A model generated the notes under the pieces. The model was not told the DNA's origin and ran no database searches. It saw only the letters and a program-made list of their open reading frames with translations. This document shows positions 20,130 to 31,016 of a stretch of DNA of 64,000 nucleotides, in pieces. How positions within the stretch are numbered: the stretch's first letter is position 1; each line of letters begins with the position of its first letter. Both the position numbers and the translations under genes were made by a program. Source of the DNA: Shinisaurus crocodilurus (Eukaryota > Chordata > Lepidosauria > Squamata > Shinisauridae); NCBI GenBank assembly GCA_021292165.1, contig CM037879.1:286972272-287036271 (forward strand), written 5' to 3'.

Positions 20130-20525
20130 AGGAGTGGGCAATGCGCCCACCACCCGGCTCACAGCGTGCTTCACGAGCACTGTCAACACACCTGCCTAGC
20201 CAGGCCGAAAGCGAGCACCAGCCGAGGTGCTCACCAGACTTCTGGATTCCCGGTGCTACATTGTTTACGTAGAAAATGGCGTAAGCTACGTTAAAAGCGG
20301 CCGCCATTTGAGTAACTTGCGCAAATTGAGGCTGTTTTCAATGTATCTTATGCCATTTTCTACGTAAACAATGTAGCGCCGGGAACCCCGGAAGTCGCTT
20401 CCCCGGTTCAGCTCATGAGAATGCAAGTCGAGCCGGGGAAGCAGGTAGGCCAAGTGGAGCTCAGGGGTCGAGCCCGGCGAGTTCGCCGGACTTCCATCCC
20501 CCAATCGAGCCGCGCACACATGCCT
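20130..20525 (+). mobile_element. TAGGG hairpin element, full length
   Basis: It lies between TA dinucleotides: TAGGAGTGGGCAATGCGCC at the left, CGCACACATGCC then TA at the right. The core arms TTTACGTAGAAAATGGCGTA and ATGCCATTTTCTACGTAAAC flank AAAAGCGGCCGCCATTTG and CAAATTGAGGCTGTTTT. A CA microsatellite lies just left (20109-20128). Confidence 0.8.
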
Positions 20526-20544
20526 ACCCCCACACACACACACA

Positions 20545-20742
20545 TCTCCAGGTAGGGCTGGGAAGGAATACTTCCCATAGGAACATGGGATCCTGCCTTC
20601 TACGGAGTCAGACCATTGATCCATCCAGCCCAGTATTGCGGAAGTATTCCTTCCGAGCCCTACCTGGAGATGCTGGGGACTGAACCTGGGACCTTCTGCA
20701 TGCAAAGCATGCACTCTACCATTAAGCTACAGTCCCTCCCAT
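20545..20742 (-). mobile_element. tRNA-derived SINE
   Basis: Antisense: GCATGCAAAGCATGCACTC and GGGACTGAACCTGGGACC (tRNA-like head at the right), with TCAGACCATTGATCCATCC and CATAGGAACATGGG (CR1-like tail at the left). An inverted GGTAGGGCTGGGAAGGAAT piece suggests a local rearrangement. Confidence 0.7.
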
Positions 20743-21124
20743 GCGCCTTCTGCTTCAAACTCTGCATGGTTTGCTTACAGTAGGTACCATATCTATTTAC
20801 TAACCAGAGAGTACAGAGACAGACTTAGGCGTGAACTGAGATGTCCCCTGGAGTTCACCCTTTTCAGGAAGGGACAACAGTTCATGAGTAGAACATGTGG
20901 TCAGCTTGCAGAAGATCCCAGGTTCAACCTCCAGCATCTCAGCTTATAAAAGGGGGCCTTAGCTCACAGGACATATGGAACAGGCCTTGGAAAGCCACCT
21001 GAGAAGGCAGTGATGGGCTTCTTCGGATCATCTGTCTCAGTCAATAGGGACATGCTCACTGGGGTTCACACCATAAGACAGAGGTACCCTCAGAACAGGA
21101 GAGCCACACACAGTAGGACAGAAA
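20743..21124. other. Intron with a decayed SINE
   Basis: GTGGTCAGCTTGCAGAAGAT, CCCAGGTTCAACCTCCAGCA and TCTGTCTCAGTCAATAG near 20890-21055 look like an old tRNA-derived SINE. No gene seen. Confidence 0.4.
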
Positions 21125-21250
21125 TACACAACCTGGTGTTCTCCAGATCTTTTGCACAATTCCCATAAGCCCCAGCCAGCATAGCCAATGGTCAGGGATT
21201 ATGAAAATTGAAGTCCAAGACATCTGGAGAGCACCAGGTTGTCTACCCCT
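21125..21250. mobile_element. hAT-type palindromic MITE
   Basis: ACAACCTGGTGTTCTCCAGA and CATCTGGAGAGCACCAGGTTG are inverted, about CAGCATAGCCAATGGTCAGG. It lies 24 bases from the donor-side end of the next exon. Confidence 0.7.
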
Positions 21251-21273
21251 TTAGCAGGGGAACGTGGACTTAC

Positions 21274-21373
21274 GAGTTGTGGACACTGCAGTTGTAGAAG
21301 ACAAAACTAGTGCTGGCAAAGGTCATGCCTGTTTCCTTGGATTTGAGCTGAAGCTGGACAATGTGGTGGTCTC
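21274..21373 (-). CDS. PLXNA4: PLXNA4 internal exon (first IPT-like segment, C-terminal part)
   Basis: A 100-bp exon read from 21373 to 21274. The acceptor is CCTTCTAG before GAGACC and the donor is GTAAGT after AACTC. Two bases complete the Gly codon begun in the 25461 exon, 32 codons follow, and two bases start the Ser codon finished by the 18372 exon. It encodes [20 protein letters not shown], then [12 protein letters not shown]. This is the end of the IPT-like segment leading into the second PSI domain. NCS is an N-glycosylation sequon. The run up to FYNCSVHN fits plexin-A4 as I recall it almost residue for residue. Both split codons are restored correctly, which supports every splice choice. 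Confidence 0.95.
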
Positions 21374-22049
21374 CTAGAAGGAAGAGGAAAGGATGGTTAT
21401 TTCATCAGTCATTGGAAAGTTTGGGCATTGCCCGGAGTCAATCAATGAAACTGACTGGGAAGGCTTGAGCTTATGAGCGAGAATTAGTACTTTTTTCCCT
21501 AGCATCATGAAAGAGAAAGAATATTCACTGTACATTTCCAATACATTTTCCCTTGTGTGTCTGGCATAGACGCCTTTGCATCTGCACTCAAGATACAGTC
21601 TCACATTTAATTTTATTTAGCACATTTTCTAACCGGCAGCTGCGATTTCTGTGAAACTGGTTTCTGTTGATGCTGAAAACTGTGGGTTCAATGGAGTGTG
21701 TTGGGGCTCAGACTCCACCTCTGCCCTCTAGTTAGTCTTTGGGACAGGTTACTTGTCCTTTGCCACACTTCCCACGGCAGCCATTTTGTGGTGGTGCCCA
21801 GGACTGGTTTCTAACTGCCAAATGTGTGCACAGCCCAGAAAGGTTGCCTACCCTTGCTCTAATGAGACTCCAAAGCTCATTTATCCTCTCCAACCTCCCC
21901 TTCTAGGGATAGGGGAGAAATTTGTTTGGTTGGTTCACATTTTAATGCGAACAGACCCAATCCACACTTCCTCAACTAATATGCAAATTGGAATGCAATT
22001 ATCCTTTGATTTTTACACTTCTTCAAATTTGGTGATGCAGCTCTCTGAT
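21374..22049. other. Intron, no gene seen
   Basis: Unassigned intronic sequence between the exons at 21274 and 25461. No additional exon is needed, because the flanking exons join in frame. Confidence 0.4.
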
Positions 22050-22410
22050 TAAAAAAAAAAAAAGCCAAAAAAAGAAGGCAGACATTAGGGGAAATCGTGT
22101 ACATAAATGCATACATATGGGGAAATTCCATACGAAAATGTGTGCGCATTAGGGTAAAATAGCACATAAATAGGCATATATATATATATATATTTGGGAA
22201 GACTGCTTGCAAAAATGCTTGTATTAGGGGGAATGCATGCACATGTTCATGCCCATGAAAATGCACACAAAAACGCAGATGAATTTTCTTGCAAACCTGT
22301 TTTTTAAAAAATAAATAAATAAATCACACACTGATGAGGAAATGGAATGAAATGCGCGTGCGCTTGAAAAAATGGGAATGTTGTAGAAAGTGGAATGGAT
22401 TCGCCCAACC
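22050..22410. repeat. A/T-rich repeat with AATGCAT-type internal units
   Basis: Loosely repeated units such as AAATGCATACATATGGGGAA, AATGTGTGCGCATTAGGG and AATGCTTGTATTAGGGGG give a period near 30 bp. A (TA)n run lies at 22177-22193. The same unit style occurs at 49500-49680 and 54990-55100. Confidence 0.45.
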
Positions 22411-23719
22411 TCCCCCACAAGCCTTGTTGACGTAGAGCCTTCCCTCTCCTTTTCTTTATTTCCAGCCACTCCATTCCAGCAGGGAAGGGCTACAACCTTA
22501 TTCCTTCTCTCTGTTTCCTGCCCAACAGACAGGGCTGCTGGCTGGAGGCGGTAATTGCAAGGATTGCCTAAGGAAGGTGCCCATCTTTAATGCAAAACTT
22601 TGACCCGCCTGCCCCTCTCCCCCTCTATTATTTTCTTCCTCACCTGAGAGAGCCATTAATCAATCATGCCAAAGGTATTTTGACAGCAACTCATCACCGC
22701 GGCGCGCTCACACATACACACACACACACTCACACATATCCTGCATACAGTTTGCACTAGCGTGCAGCTCTGCTGCCCATCTGCCACTGATGACTTTGAC
22801 AGCTCAGTTAAATGCTTTGTATTTACTGGTAGTAGTCGCCCCCCCCCCCTTGCTGGGGACTTAAAGGCTAAACAGACCAGTGGAAACACAACACATAGCC
22901 GTTTCCCTTGAAGTTCAAAGTGGGGCAAGAGGAAGAGATGTTCCACTTGGACACAGCACATCTAAGGAACTCCTTCCTCCTCTGCGTCTTATCATAATGT
23001 CTAAGAGTAACTTCCTGATTTAATGGAGAAGCCTTCTTGATAACAGTCCTACCTATGTAGGGCCTCTTTGCCCTAGAGACTCATCACAGAGCCAAACGTG
23101 ATGGGTTGTTCTTGTGATTAGTGTGTTTGCTTTTTCCTTTAAAAAAAAAAAGGTGGCTGTGAGAGGCCCAATCAGGATTAGGACTGTGGTGTGTGTGTGT
23201 GTGTGTGTGTGTACTGTGGTGTGTGTGTGTGTGTTTGTGTGTGTGTGTGAACCCTTTCCACCTGGGCCCAGTTCCAGAGCAATCTCCCCAATCCAAAGGG
23301 GGGGGGATCTTCTTTGGGACCATGGAGTATGTTTGTGTAGGGGTTAAACCTCCCATCTCCTGGTACCTCAGCTCCAATCCTGATTATGTTCCCCCAATTC
23401 CATAGCTTCTATTTCAAAGGGTGAGGAAGACTTGTTAAATGTAAGCATGCAATTAATGAATAATTTGACCCACAGTTCAAGCCTCAGCATCCTAAGTAAA
23501 ATTGCTGCCACGCTGAATTCAGGACAGATTTTGGGGTTCCACAAGGGCAGAACCTGTTGAGGATTTTGTGGGGAGAGAGGTAGCATGATTTTCCATAGCT
23601 TCTGCTGGTTCCAGAGCCTCCATTGCCTGGTCAGAGGCCAGCCCGTGCTAACATGTGCCATTGCCATCCTTGGTGTGAGCTCAGTAGGGAGCAGCAAATC
23701 AGCAAACCCCGAGCTCATC
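22411..23719. other. Intron with CA and GT microsatellites
   Basis: A short (CA)n lies near 22712-22735 and a longer GT tract at about 23188-23250. The remainder is unassigned. No exon is expected here. Confidence 0.4.
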
Positions 23720-24052
23720 GACATTCTTGGAAAAATTGTGCATATTTTTCCGTGCATTTCCCCCCAAAGAATGCATCCCGTGTGCAAAGTTTTGGAAGGT
23801 ACACATTTTTCTCCCATTGAATCAAGCCTTTTTGTGTCCATTTCCCCCCAAAACGTACATGCATTCTTTCATATACGTTTCTCAAATGTATGCATTTTTC
23901 AAAGACATGTTTTGTTTGTTCTGCGAAGCACATTGCAAGCTCGACCACAGATTGTATACAGGTTTGGTTCTGGGAGGTGCAAACTAGATAAATTCTGGTA
24001 AAAAAAAAAAAAAAAAAACTGAAACGAATTTCTCATACATCCTTAGTGCTGA
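23720..24052. repeat. A/T-rich repeat with TTCTCATACATCC end
   Basis: CATTTTTCTCCCATTGAATC, TTTTTCAAAGACATG, GCAAGCTCGACCACAGATTG and the end GAAACGAATTTCTCATACAT then CC match 40738-41247 and 60948-61380. The terminus recalls the TAGGGATG family read inward. Confidence 0.5.
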
Positions 24053-24539
24053 GGTCAAGAGACTCTGGCCAAGCCCAATGCAGCAAAAGGGAGAGCTCTG
24101 GAACCAGGTTAGTTCCACAGGTTTCAACGGAATCTAGCTAGAGGCTTGGGAATTCCAGGAAATCTTACATCTGATTGAATTTGTTTTGGGGATTAGGGGA
24201 TTTATCCAAGGAATTTCTCCTACAGGTTTTGCCCACTCCAAATGTTAAGATATTTTGATGATGGCTAGCTTTGGATGGACAAGCCTGTAAAGGAATGGGA
24301 ATGGATTTTATTTTTTTTTAAAAAAAGCATTTCTTACGTTGTAGCTGTCTTAACTGGGTTTTGCTCATTGGCCCACCCCCATGATGAGCTATATACAAAT
24401 GTCCAAAGAGGACCACTATTTCCTCATCATCTATTACTGCTACTCTTAAGTCCTGGAAAGTCCTGCTACTCTTAAATCCTGGAAAGCCTTTGCCCTCAAA
24501 CACCAGCTGGAGGGTATTCTGCCTATTAGGGACACTGTG
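24053..24539. other. Intron, no gene seen
   Basis: Unassigned. CTACTCTTAAGTCCTGGAAAG and CTACTCTTAAATCCTGGAAAG near 24440-24487 form a short tandem pair. Confidence 0.35.
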
Positions 24540-24787
24540 CTCACGCTGCCAGGAAACGGAAGTGAATAGAAAATCGCGGCTGTTTCAAGCTGGGTTGCCC
24601 TGGTTTTTACGCAAAAAATGCAGCGCCAGGGAACCAGAAAAAGCTCCTTTCCCCAGCGCGTCTTGAAGCTCCTTTCCCCAGCGCGTCTTGGAGCAAGCAG
24701 CGGCCAGGTAAATCGCGCATGTCTCGGGGGGGGGGCCAAGCGGGCCGATTTCGGCCTGCTTTCAGAGACTCGCGGATACATCCCTAC
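24540..24787 (+). mobile_element. TAGGG hairpin element, partial variant
   Basis: A GTTGCCCTGGTTTTTACGC and AAAAATGCAGCGCCAGGG core (as in the 5102 variant) with GCGGATACATCCC then TA at the right edge. An internal 23-bp unit (AGCTCCTTTCCCCAGCGCG) is duplicated in tandem at about 24642-24688. Confidence 0.6.
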
Positions 24788-25249
24788 AGTAGGAATGCGT
24801 GAGGAATCTAATAGAGGGGTGAAAGAAAATCTGATGGATTTTCTTGATTTGGCCCAGCAGATCCCATGCCATCAGCCTTGTGCTGGTGCTGTCTCAATAT
24901 GACATGAGCCGAGCCAGCACACGGACTTCTGTTTTCAAAACAGGCCACGATTCGTGCATTCCTTTTTTATATAAAGCTAGGGAGATTTGTGCAAATTTCA
25001 GGGCGGAGCAGGACATTTGCACAGATCTGAAATTAACAATGTGAGGAAAATCCAAGGCGGCCATTTATTTCTGGAAGCACTTTAGCGGATTGCCATGTCT
25101 TGCAACCATGTTGAGATGGAGCTTGCTGTTAGCACATGTATTAGAAATATTGCATGTAAACAAATTTGCTTATGTTATATTAAAAGCAGCGCGAACCCAT
25201 TCCCACAAATCTAAAGAGTCAGCCCCAATTTGCGCAAATGGTGCTAGAG

Positions 25250-25413
25250 ATAAATAGTTCTTGGCTCCCAGAGTTTCCACAAATATTTCAAGCACTTTTG
25301 CGGAAGCCCGAAAAGAACCCTGACTCGCCCCGCTTTCGGCCGTCGGGTCGGAAAGGTGTCGAAAATCCATCGAGCTCAAATGGAACGGGTTTTCCAGTGC
25401 TGCACATCCCTAA
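25250..25413 (+). mobile_element. TAGGG hairpin element, right-end fragment
   Basis: It carries CGCCCCGCTTTCGGCCGTC, CATCGAGCTCAAATGG and the right edge GTGCTGCACATCCC followed by TA, resembling the 58221 subfamily. It lies 47 bases from the donor of the next exon. Confidence 0.5.
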
Positions 25414-25460
25414 TTTATTGCTGGCCGAGGGAGCAATCTGGCTTCACCTTTGGCACTCAC

Positions 25461-25614
25461 CATTCTCAGTGATGATCTTGGGCACTTCCTTGGCAGCCGG
25501 AGACTGGCACGTGATTTGGTTTCCCATCACCACGCCGTCCATTTCCGACAAGTCCCCAAAGGTGCAATTGACGCCGTCCGATAACTCGGGGACGTTGTAA
25601 GTCTTCAGAACCAG
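25461..25614 (-). CDS. PLXNA4: PLXNA4 internal exon (first IPT-like segment)
   Basis: A 154-bp exon read from 25614 to 25461. The acceptor is TCTCCCACAG before CTGGTT and the donor is GTGAGTGCC after AATG. It holds 51 codons plus one base of a Gly codon completed by the 21373 exon. It encodes LVLKTYNVPELSDGVNCTFG, then DLSEMDGVVMGNQITCQSPA, then AKEVPKIITEN. This is the immunoglobulin-like/IPT-like segment between the first and second PSI domains of class A plexins, with one sequon (NCT) and two cysteines placed to form a disulfide. The order of blocks TYNVPELS, CTF-DLSEMDG, GNQI-C-SPAAKEVP matches plexin-A4 as I recall it. Confidence 0.95.
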
Positions 25615-26312
25615 CTGTGGGAGAAACGGGAAAGAGCAGAAGCAGAGAGATGTACGACGTCCGAGGCACGGCAAGCAGGGGAGAATTACACTGGAGGAAT
25701 GATTGGACAAAATGCCTCTTGTTTGATATAGGGACCTCCTTCGACAGAACGCAGCGATCGGGGCGGAGGGGAGGGAATGCAGATGTAAACCCGAAGTGGC
25801 GCGTGGCAATGCAAGGGCTCCCGCTGCTGCTGCTGCTGCTGGCATCGTGCCGTGCTGGGGGAGGGTTCACCTGGAGGGGGGGCCAGTGGGGTGGAGTGCT
25901 CTGCATCACTCATGCAATGTGGGCAGTCTTTTGGACTATGCTGTGAAGTCTCGAGGCTCGCCCGCACAAGTACGTTTCTGAGGAAGGTGACTAGTTACTC
26001 ACAAGAGGCACTCTGCGGACAACAGAGAAAGTGTAATGCTCCAGTCTAACTCTCTACGCCTCCTCTCCTAGCATCACCAGCAGAGGGAGCTCTCTGTCAC
26101 CAACAAGGTCCTGTGTATAAAGGAGTCTAGTTATGGATATGTGGGTCAGCCACGTTAAAAAATAATAATAATAAGATAAATGTAAAAAGGAATGTGGGGG
26201 GGGGAAGTATTTGCATCCTCCATCAGCATGGCTCACATCATGTTTTCCTTATGGGACCCCACAATATTGAGTGGTGGTTTTGTGCACATGTATTGTGTGC
26301 ATCGGGGTGGGA
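25615..26312. other. Intron, no gene seen
   Basis: A (CTG)n-like run lies at about 25826-25842 and an ATA-rich run near 26160-26175. Apparent open frames on both strands near 25620-25960 overlap the intron and show no plexin or other domain. Confidence 0.4.
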
Positions 26313-26427
26313 AGAAAGTAGCTCTCCAGATGTTTTGGATTTCAACTCCCAGCATTCCTGACCATTGGCCATGCTGGCAGGGGCTTCTGAGAGCTGAAGG
26401 CCAAAACATTTGGAGATCTACCTTCTG
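26313..26427. mobile_element. hAT-type palindromic MITE
   Basis: TAGCTCTCCAGATGTTTTGG and CCAAAACATTTGGAGATCTA are inverted, with the usual AACTCCCAGCATTCCTGACC interior. Confidence 0.65.
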
Positions 26428-26506
26428 CCCACCCCCGATGTGTTATATGGGTTGCAGATGCAAATCACTGCCTAACAAAACCATGAATTCCTACATCTGT
26501 GCTAAG

Positions 26507-26880
26507 AATCATAGAATCATAGAAAAATAGAGTTGGAAGGGGCCTACCAGGCCATCGTGTTCAACCCCCTGCTCAATGCAGGAATCCAGGTCAAAGCATC
26601 CCTGACAGATGGCTCTCCAGCCGCACCTTGAATGCCTCCAGAGTGGGAGAGCCCACCACCTCCCTAGGTAGTTGATTCCATTGTCTTATTGCTCTGACAG
26701 TCAGGAAATTTTTCCTGATGTTTAGGTGGAATCCAGGTTCCTGTAACTTGAGCCCATTATTCCGTGTCCTGCAAACTGGGATGATCGAGAAGAGATCCTG
26801 GCCCTCCTCTGTGTGACATCCCTTCAAGTATTGGAAGAGTGCGATCATATCTCCCCTTGCACTACCATTTTTCATATGAA
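26507..26880 (-). mobile_element. CR1 LINE 3' end
   Basis: Read on the minus strand it encodes the CR1 reverse-transcriptase C-terminal tail, including NNGLKLQEPGFHLNIRKNFL and RAIRQWNQLPREVVGSPTLE, then the 3' UTR with GGTTGGACTC-type sequence and a CTATGATTCTATGATTCTTA tail. It supplies the reference for the tails of the 5S-derived SINEs. Confidence 0.92.
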
Positions 26881-27424
26881 GGAGACCCTAAAGGTGACCA
26901 AAAGGATGTTGATCTTAAAGTGATGTTCAAGAGGCAACAGAAGCTGTATCTTCATCCAAAACAGAGCAGGGTCATTTTTCTCCTGGTGTGGGATCCTGCA
27001 GCCGGTTGGTGGGGTTGCGGAAATGCAGGAGCAACACAAAACAGGTGGAAGGCGTAGGCAGTAGACAGCTGTGTACGGCTTGGGGTGGGTTGACTTTTTC
27101 CAAAACAGGGATGCTCAAAAATGCTCGCACCCCTGCTCAAATGAGAGCAGCTCCAATTTCCGGAGGGCACAGCCCCCTTTTGAGCTTACCCTAGCTCAGA
27201 TTGGGGCTCCTAACTAGAGCTGGTCTGAACCCTCCGCCCATCTTGTGCATGGGCATTTCCCCCATGCAAAAGTAGGGCACATTTTGGGGCAACTTTCACC
27301 GGGGTGGGCGCAAAAGGTAATAATTTTCAGTGGTGTGAGGGGTGTTTTTCTTGCCAGTCTTATTTATACAAGAGGCTCGAAGTGGCAATGGAGTTCGAAT
27401 CAGCAGCCTGGCAGTGTTATAATC
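26881..27424. other. Intron, no gene seen
   Basis: Unassigned. No domain found in the frames on either strand. Confidence 0.35.
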
Positions 27425-27432
27425 ACTTAGAG

Positions 27433-27567
27433 CAGTGTTTCTCAACCTTGGGTCCCCAGATGTTTTTGGCCTACAACTCCCAGCATGCCCCAGCCAGCTA
27501 TGCTGGCTGGGGCATGCTGGGAGTTGTAGGCCAAAAACATCTGGGGACCCAAGGTTGAGAAACACTG
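27433..27567. mobile_element. hAT MITE with perfect 8-bp target duplication
   Basis: A 135-bp element, CAGTGTTTCTCAACCTTGGG to CCAAGGTTGAGAAACACTG, palindromic along its whole length with centre CCCCAGCCAGC, TAT and GCTGGCTGGGG. It is flanked on both sides by ACTTAGAG (27425-27432 and 27568-27575). The near identity of its arms suggests a recent insertion. Confidence 0.95.
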
Positions 27568-28013
27568 ACTTAGAGTATGCCTCACTGGGAAGGATGCGGT
27601 GTTATGACATTCTGTCATTGCCATGGCAAAGGGTTAAACCTCTCCTACCTCATGCCCAGGCCAGGATCCCAATATGGATCAGGGGCCTCCACATCTGGAA
27701 TTTCATTTCCATTCACAAATCATCTGAACCTGCTACGTTTGCAACACCGAATGCGAACAGGAGCGCATCCCCCCCCCCAAAAAAAAAAACACATTTGGAC
27801 ATTCCCAAACTTGCGATCACCTTCAAAAAATGCACATGATTTGAAGAAATGAACATTTTTTGAAAAAAAATGTGCACTTTGAAATGTACATTTTATTTTA
27901 AAATCAGTCAATGGGGAGAAATTGCACACATATGCGCACAGAGATGCACACTTTCCCCATTCGAAATGCATATTTCTCCCATTCAAATGAACCAGAAAAA
28001 AACAGGTCATGAA
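27568..28013. repeat. A/T-rich repeat with TGCACA units
   Basis: From about 27690 it carries AACATTTTTTGAAAAAAAAT, GTGCACTTTGAAATGTACAT and GAGATGCACACTTTCCCCAT, the unit style of 23720 and 60948. A poly-C/poly-A run is at 27769-27789. Confidence 0.4.
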
Positions 28014-29220
28014 CAGAATCATAGAATAATAGAAAAGTAGAGTTGGAAGGGCCTACAAGGCCATCGAGTCCAACCCCATGCTCAATGCAGGAATCTAGTT
28101 CAAAGTCATCTCTGACAGACGGTCTGTCCCGCGCCAACCTTAATGCCTCCAGAGTGGAAAGCCAACACCCTCCCTAGGTAGTTGATTCCATTGTCTATTG
28201 CTCTGACAGTCAGGAAATTTTTCTGAGTTTAGGTGGAATCTAGGTTCCGTACTTGAGCCCATTCATTCGTTGTCCTGCAAACTGGGACGAACGAAGAAGA
28301 GATCTTTGCCCTCTCGTGTGACATCCCTTCAAATACTGGAAGGTGCGATCATATCTCCCCTCAGATCTCCTCTTCTGAAGCTCTAAACATGCCCGTTCTT
28401 GCAGTCTCTCCTCATGGGCTTGTTTCCAAGTCCCTTTATCAGCCTGTTGCCTCCTCGAACCCTCTCCAGTTGTCATGTCCTATTAACGTGAGGTGCCCAG
28501 AATGGGACGAGACGCAAGACGAGACTGCCAACCAGTGACCGGTTAGGTAAAGGGGAATTATCACCTCCCCGCGATTGGAAGCTTAACTTCTATTAATACA
28601 GCCCAAAATTGCATTTGCCTTCTTTGCAGCCACATCGCATTGCTGTCATATTCAGTTTGTAATCTACCACAATCAAGCTCCTTCTCATGTATATTGTTGA
28701 GACAAGTGTACCCCATTCTGTAAATCGCATTGGGTTTCCTCTCCCTAGGTGCAGCACTGGCATTTATCCCGGTAAATTCATTCGGTTGTTTTCGGCCCAG
28801 CCTCCAGCCTATCGAGCGTCACTTCGAATTTGTTTCGTCTCCAGAGTATTAGCGTTCCACCCAACGTTGTGTCATCTGCAAAAATTTGATAAGCATCCCT
28901 TGTACCTCCTGATCTCAAGTCATTAATAAAAATGTTTGAAGAGCACGGGCCCAGGACCGAGCCTGTGTACCCAGCTCGTTACCTCTCCACAGTTTTGAGA
29001 AGGAACCTTGATAAGCACTCTTTGAGCCGTTATTAGCCGTTGGGATCCACCTGATAGTTTCCATATAGCCCATCGAGCTAGCTTCTACTCAGGATATCAT
29101 GAGGGGCACTTGTCGAAAAGCCTTGCTGTGAAGTTCCAGATATAAATGTCCACAACATTCCACAGTCCAAAGGAGGTTACCGGATCAAAAAATGAGATCA
29201 GATTAGTCTGACAGGATTTG
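28014..29220 (-). mobile_element. CR1 LINE fragment, about 1.2 kb
   Basis: It starts at a GAATCATAGAATAATAG tail and extends through the standard antisense CR1 order: AAGGCCATCGAGTCCAACC, CTGACAGTCAGGAAATTTTT, CAGCCTATCGAGCGTCACTT, AGAGCACGGGCCCAGGACCG, ACCGGATCAAAAAATGAGAT. Many small deletions break the frame, so it is dead. Confidence 0.9.
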
Positions 29221-30610
29221 GGAGAAATGGGAGTAAGCCGAACTGAGCTTCAAAGTGAAGTCTGGAGAATTTTGGCAAGCATACCCAGTTCGCCCTTCCC
29301 TAGGCTGCAATTTACTATTTTAAAATAGAAACAGTCGCGCAATTGCTAAATGCATGAACAGCATCTCAGTCTGCTTTGGCCCTCAGGGTAAGATGTATAA
29401 GGCAAGTACTTTTATGAGTAAGATGCATTCATGCATGTGCCAAGGGGCATAAACAGAGTTCAGCATTGCCCAAACCTCTGTGGTTCGCACTGAGGAGGAA
29501 GGAGTTAAGGAGCCCTCTACCTCCATTTCAAGGTGAACACAGGAGAAAACAGCTGATAGTGCATAATTAGGGAGACCCTTGGAATTTGGGACCTACTACT
29601 GGGTGGTAGATAAAAAGGCCCAGGGGGGGGGGCTATATTGAGCCCTCAGGTCACCAGTTGTGGAGTGCAGAAGATGAGCTTGGAAAGGAAGGCGTTTCTG
29701 TCACAAAAACTGGTCATTTATTTTTAAACAGAGCAGAACCAAAATTTCTCACAGGATAGTTTCCTGAGAAACAGATCTATTTTTTTAAAAAAAATTCTCA
29801 ACCCCACCGCTACACCCCAGAAAAAGAAGACAACTTTGCAGGATTCTCTCTGAATGGTTGTCCTTTTTTGCAGTGGCTGCTCTTCCGCACCTTGGCCTTG
29901 TGAAGGATGCCCAGCGGTGCCCAGGCTGCCAGTGGAGCTGTTCTCATTGAAAGAAAAAGAAAGGACAGAAAGGAGCTATGCTCCTGCCACTGATAACGTT
30001 GATCCACACACCCCCACACCCAGGAAACTGTTGGAGAATTCCTCCTTCCCTTGCAAAAATTAAGTGAAACGCCGCCACCACCACCACCACCCTATTTCTC
30101 TGCTCACAAACAGGGTGGAGAATTTCCAGAGGCCATTTGTGCACGGCCCTGTTTTCAAATAAACTCTCTTAAACGAAACAGTGGCTGAAGAAGGAGATTT
30201 GCATCAATCATCTTGGGCGTCTTACAGAGCAATTCATTCGAATGACCCATTGCCACCGTGTGTTTTTGCACAGGCGCCATGGTGCAAATCACCTCATGAA
30301 CGGAAAACCTAAAGCCTCTTTCCATTTGCAGACAATGCAAGCCCCCTGGCTTTCTTGTTTTGCCACTTTACCCAGTGGGGAAACCACGGACCCTTTTGCC
30401 GGCCGGGATGCTGGCAAAACAAATAACGACACATCCCTCGTGGATGCCTTAGCGGGTATCTTGTGAGTAGGCAGAGCAGTGCAGAGTGGAAGAATGCAGA
30501 GGAAAAGCTGAGAGGTGGAGCTGCCCATCAGATGTTAGAAATGTCACAAAAATAGCTTGTGGCAGGGGAGGGAGCTTTTGATCTTGGGTGTATTAGCAAA
30601 AGGCAGGTAA
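29221..30610. other. Intron, candidate conserved stretch
   Basis: Mostly unassigned. A CCA-rich run lies at 30070-30094. The stretch at 30130-30470 (AAGGAGATTTGCATCAATCA, TTACAGAGCAATTCATTCG) lacks repeats and could be conserved. No exon is expected. Confidence 0.3.
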
Positions 30611-30615
30611 CTGGA

Positions 30616-30862
30616 GAGAGCCAGTGTAGCGTAGTGGTGAGCGTGTTGGACTGGGACTCAGGAGATCCAGGTTCTAGTCCCCACTCAGCCATGAAACTCA
30701 CTGGGTGACTTTGGGCCAGTCACTGACTCTCAGCCTAACCTACCTCACAGGGTTGTTGTGAGGATAAAATGGAGAGGAGGAGGAGGATTATGTAAGCCAC
30801 CTTGGGTTCCTTGCAGGAAAAAAATATAAATATAATAAATAAATAAATAAATAAATAAAGGC
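30616..30862 (+). mobile_element. CORE/MIR-like tRNA SINE
   Basis: Full length: GAGCCAGTGTAGCGTAGTGG head, GGTTCTAGTCCCCACTCAGC B box, GTGACTTTGGGCCAGTCACT core, CAGGGTTGTTGTGAGGATAA, GCCACCTTGGGTTCCTTGCA and an (AATA)n tail. Nearly identical to 32021 and 46806. Confidence 0.93.
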
Positions 30863-31016
30863 GAAGAGGAAGGAAGAATTAGAGGTGATGAGGGCCTGAT
30901 GCAAAATGGAGCAGTAGAAATCTGGAGAGCATAACTTCAGACTGCATGGCAGGGTGCCAGGAAAGATGCCGAGGGCTCCTCCATGTAACAAACAAACAAA
31001 AATATGCAGCAAAGGA
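30863..31016. other. Intron spacer
   Basis: Short unassigned spacer between a SINE and a CR1 end. Confidence 0.3.

Noticed and set aside
30616..30862. Functional tRNA gene
   Set aside because: The A/B-box head is followed by the CORE block and an AATA tail, the structure of a SINE.
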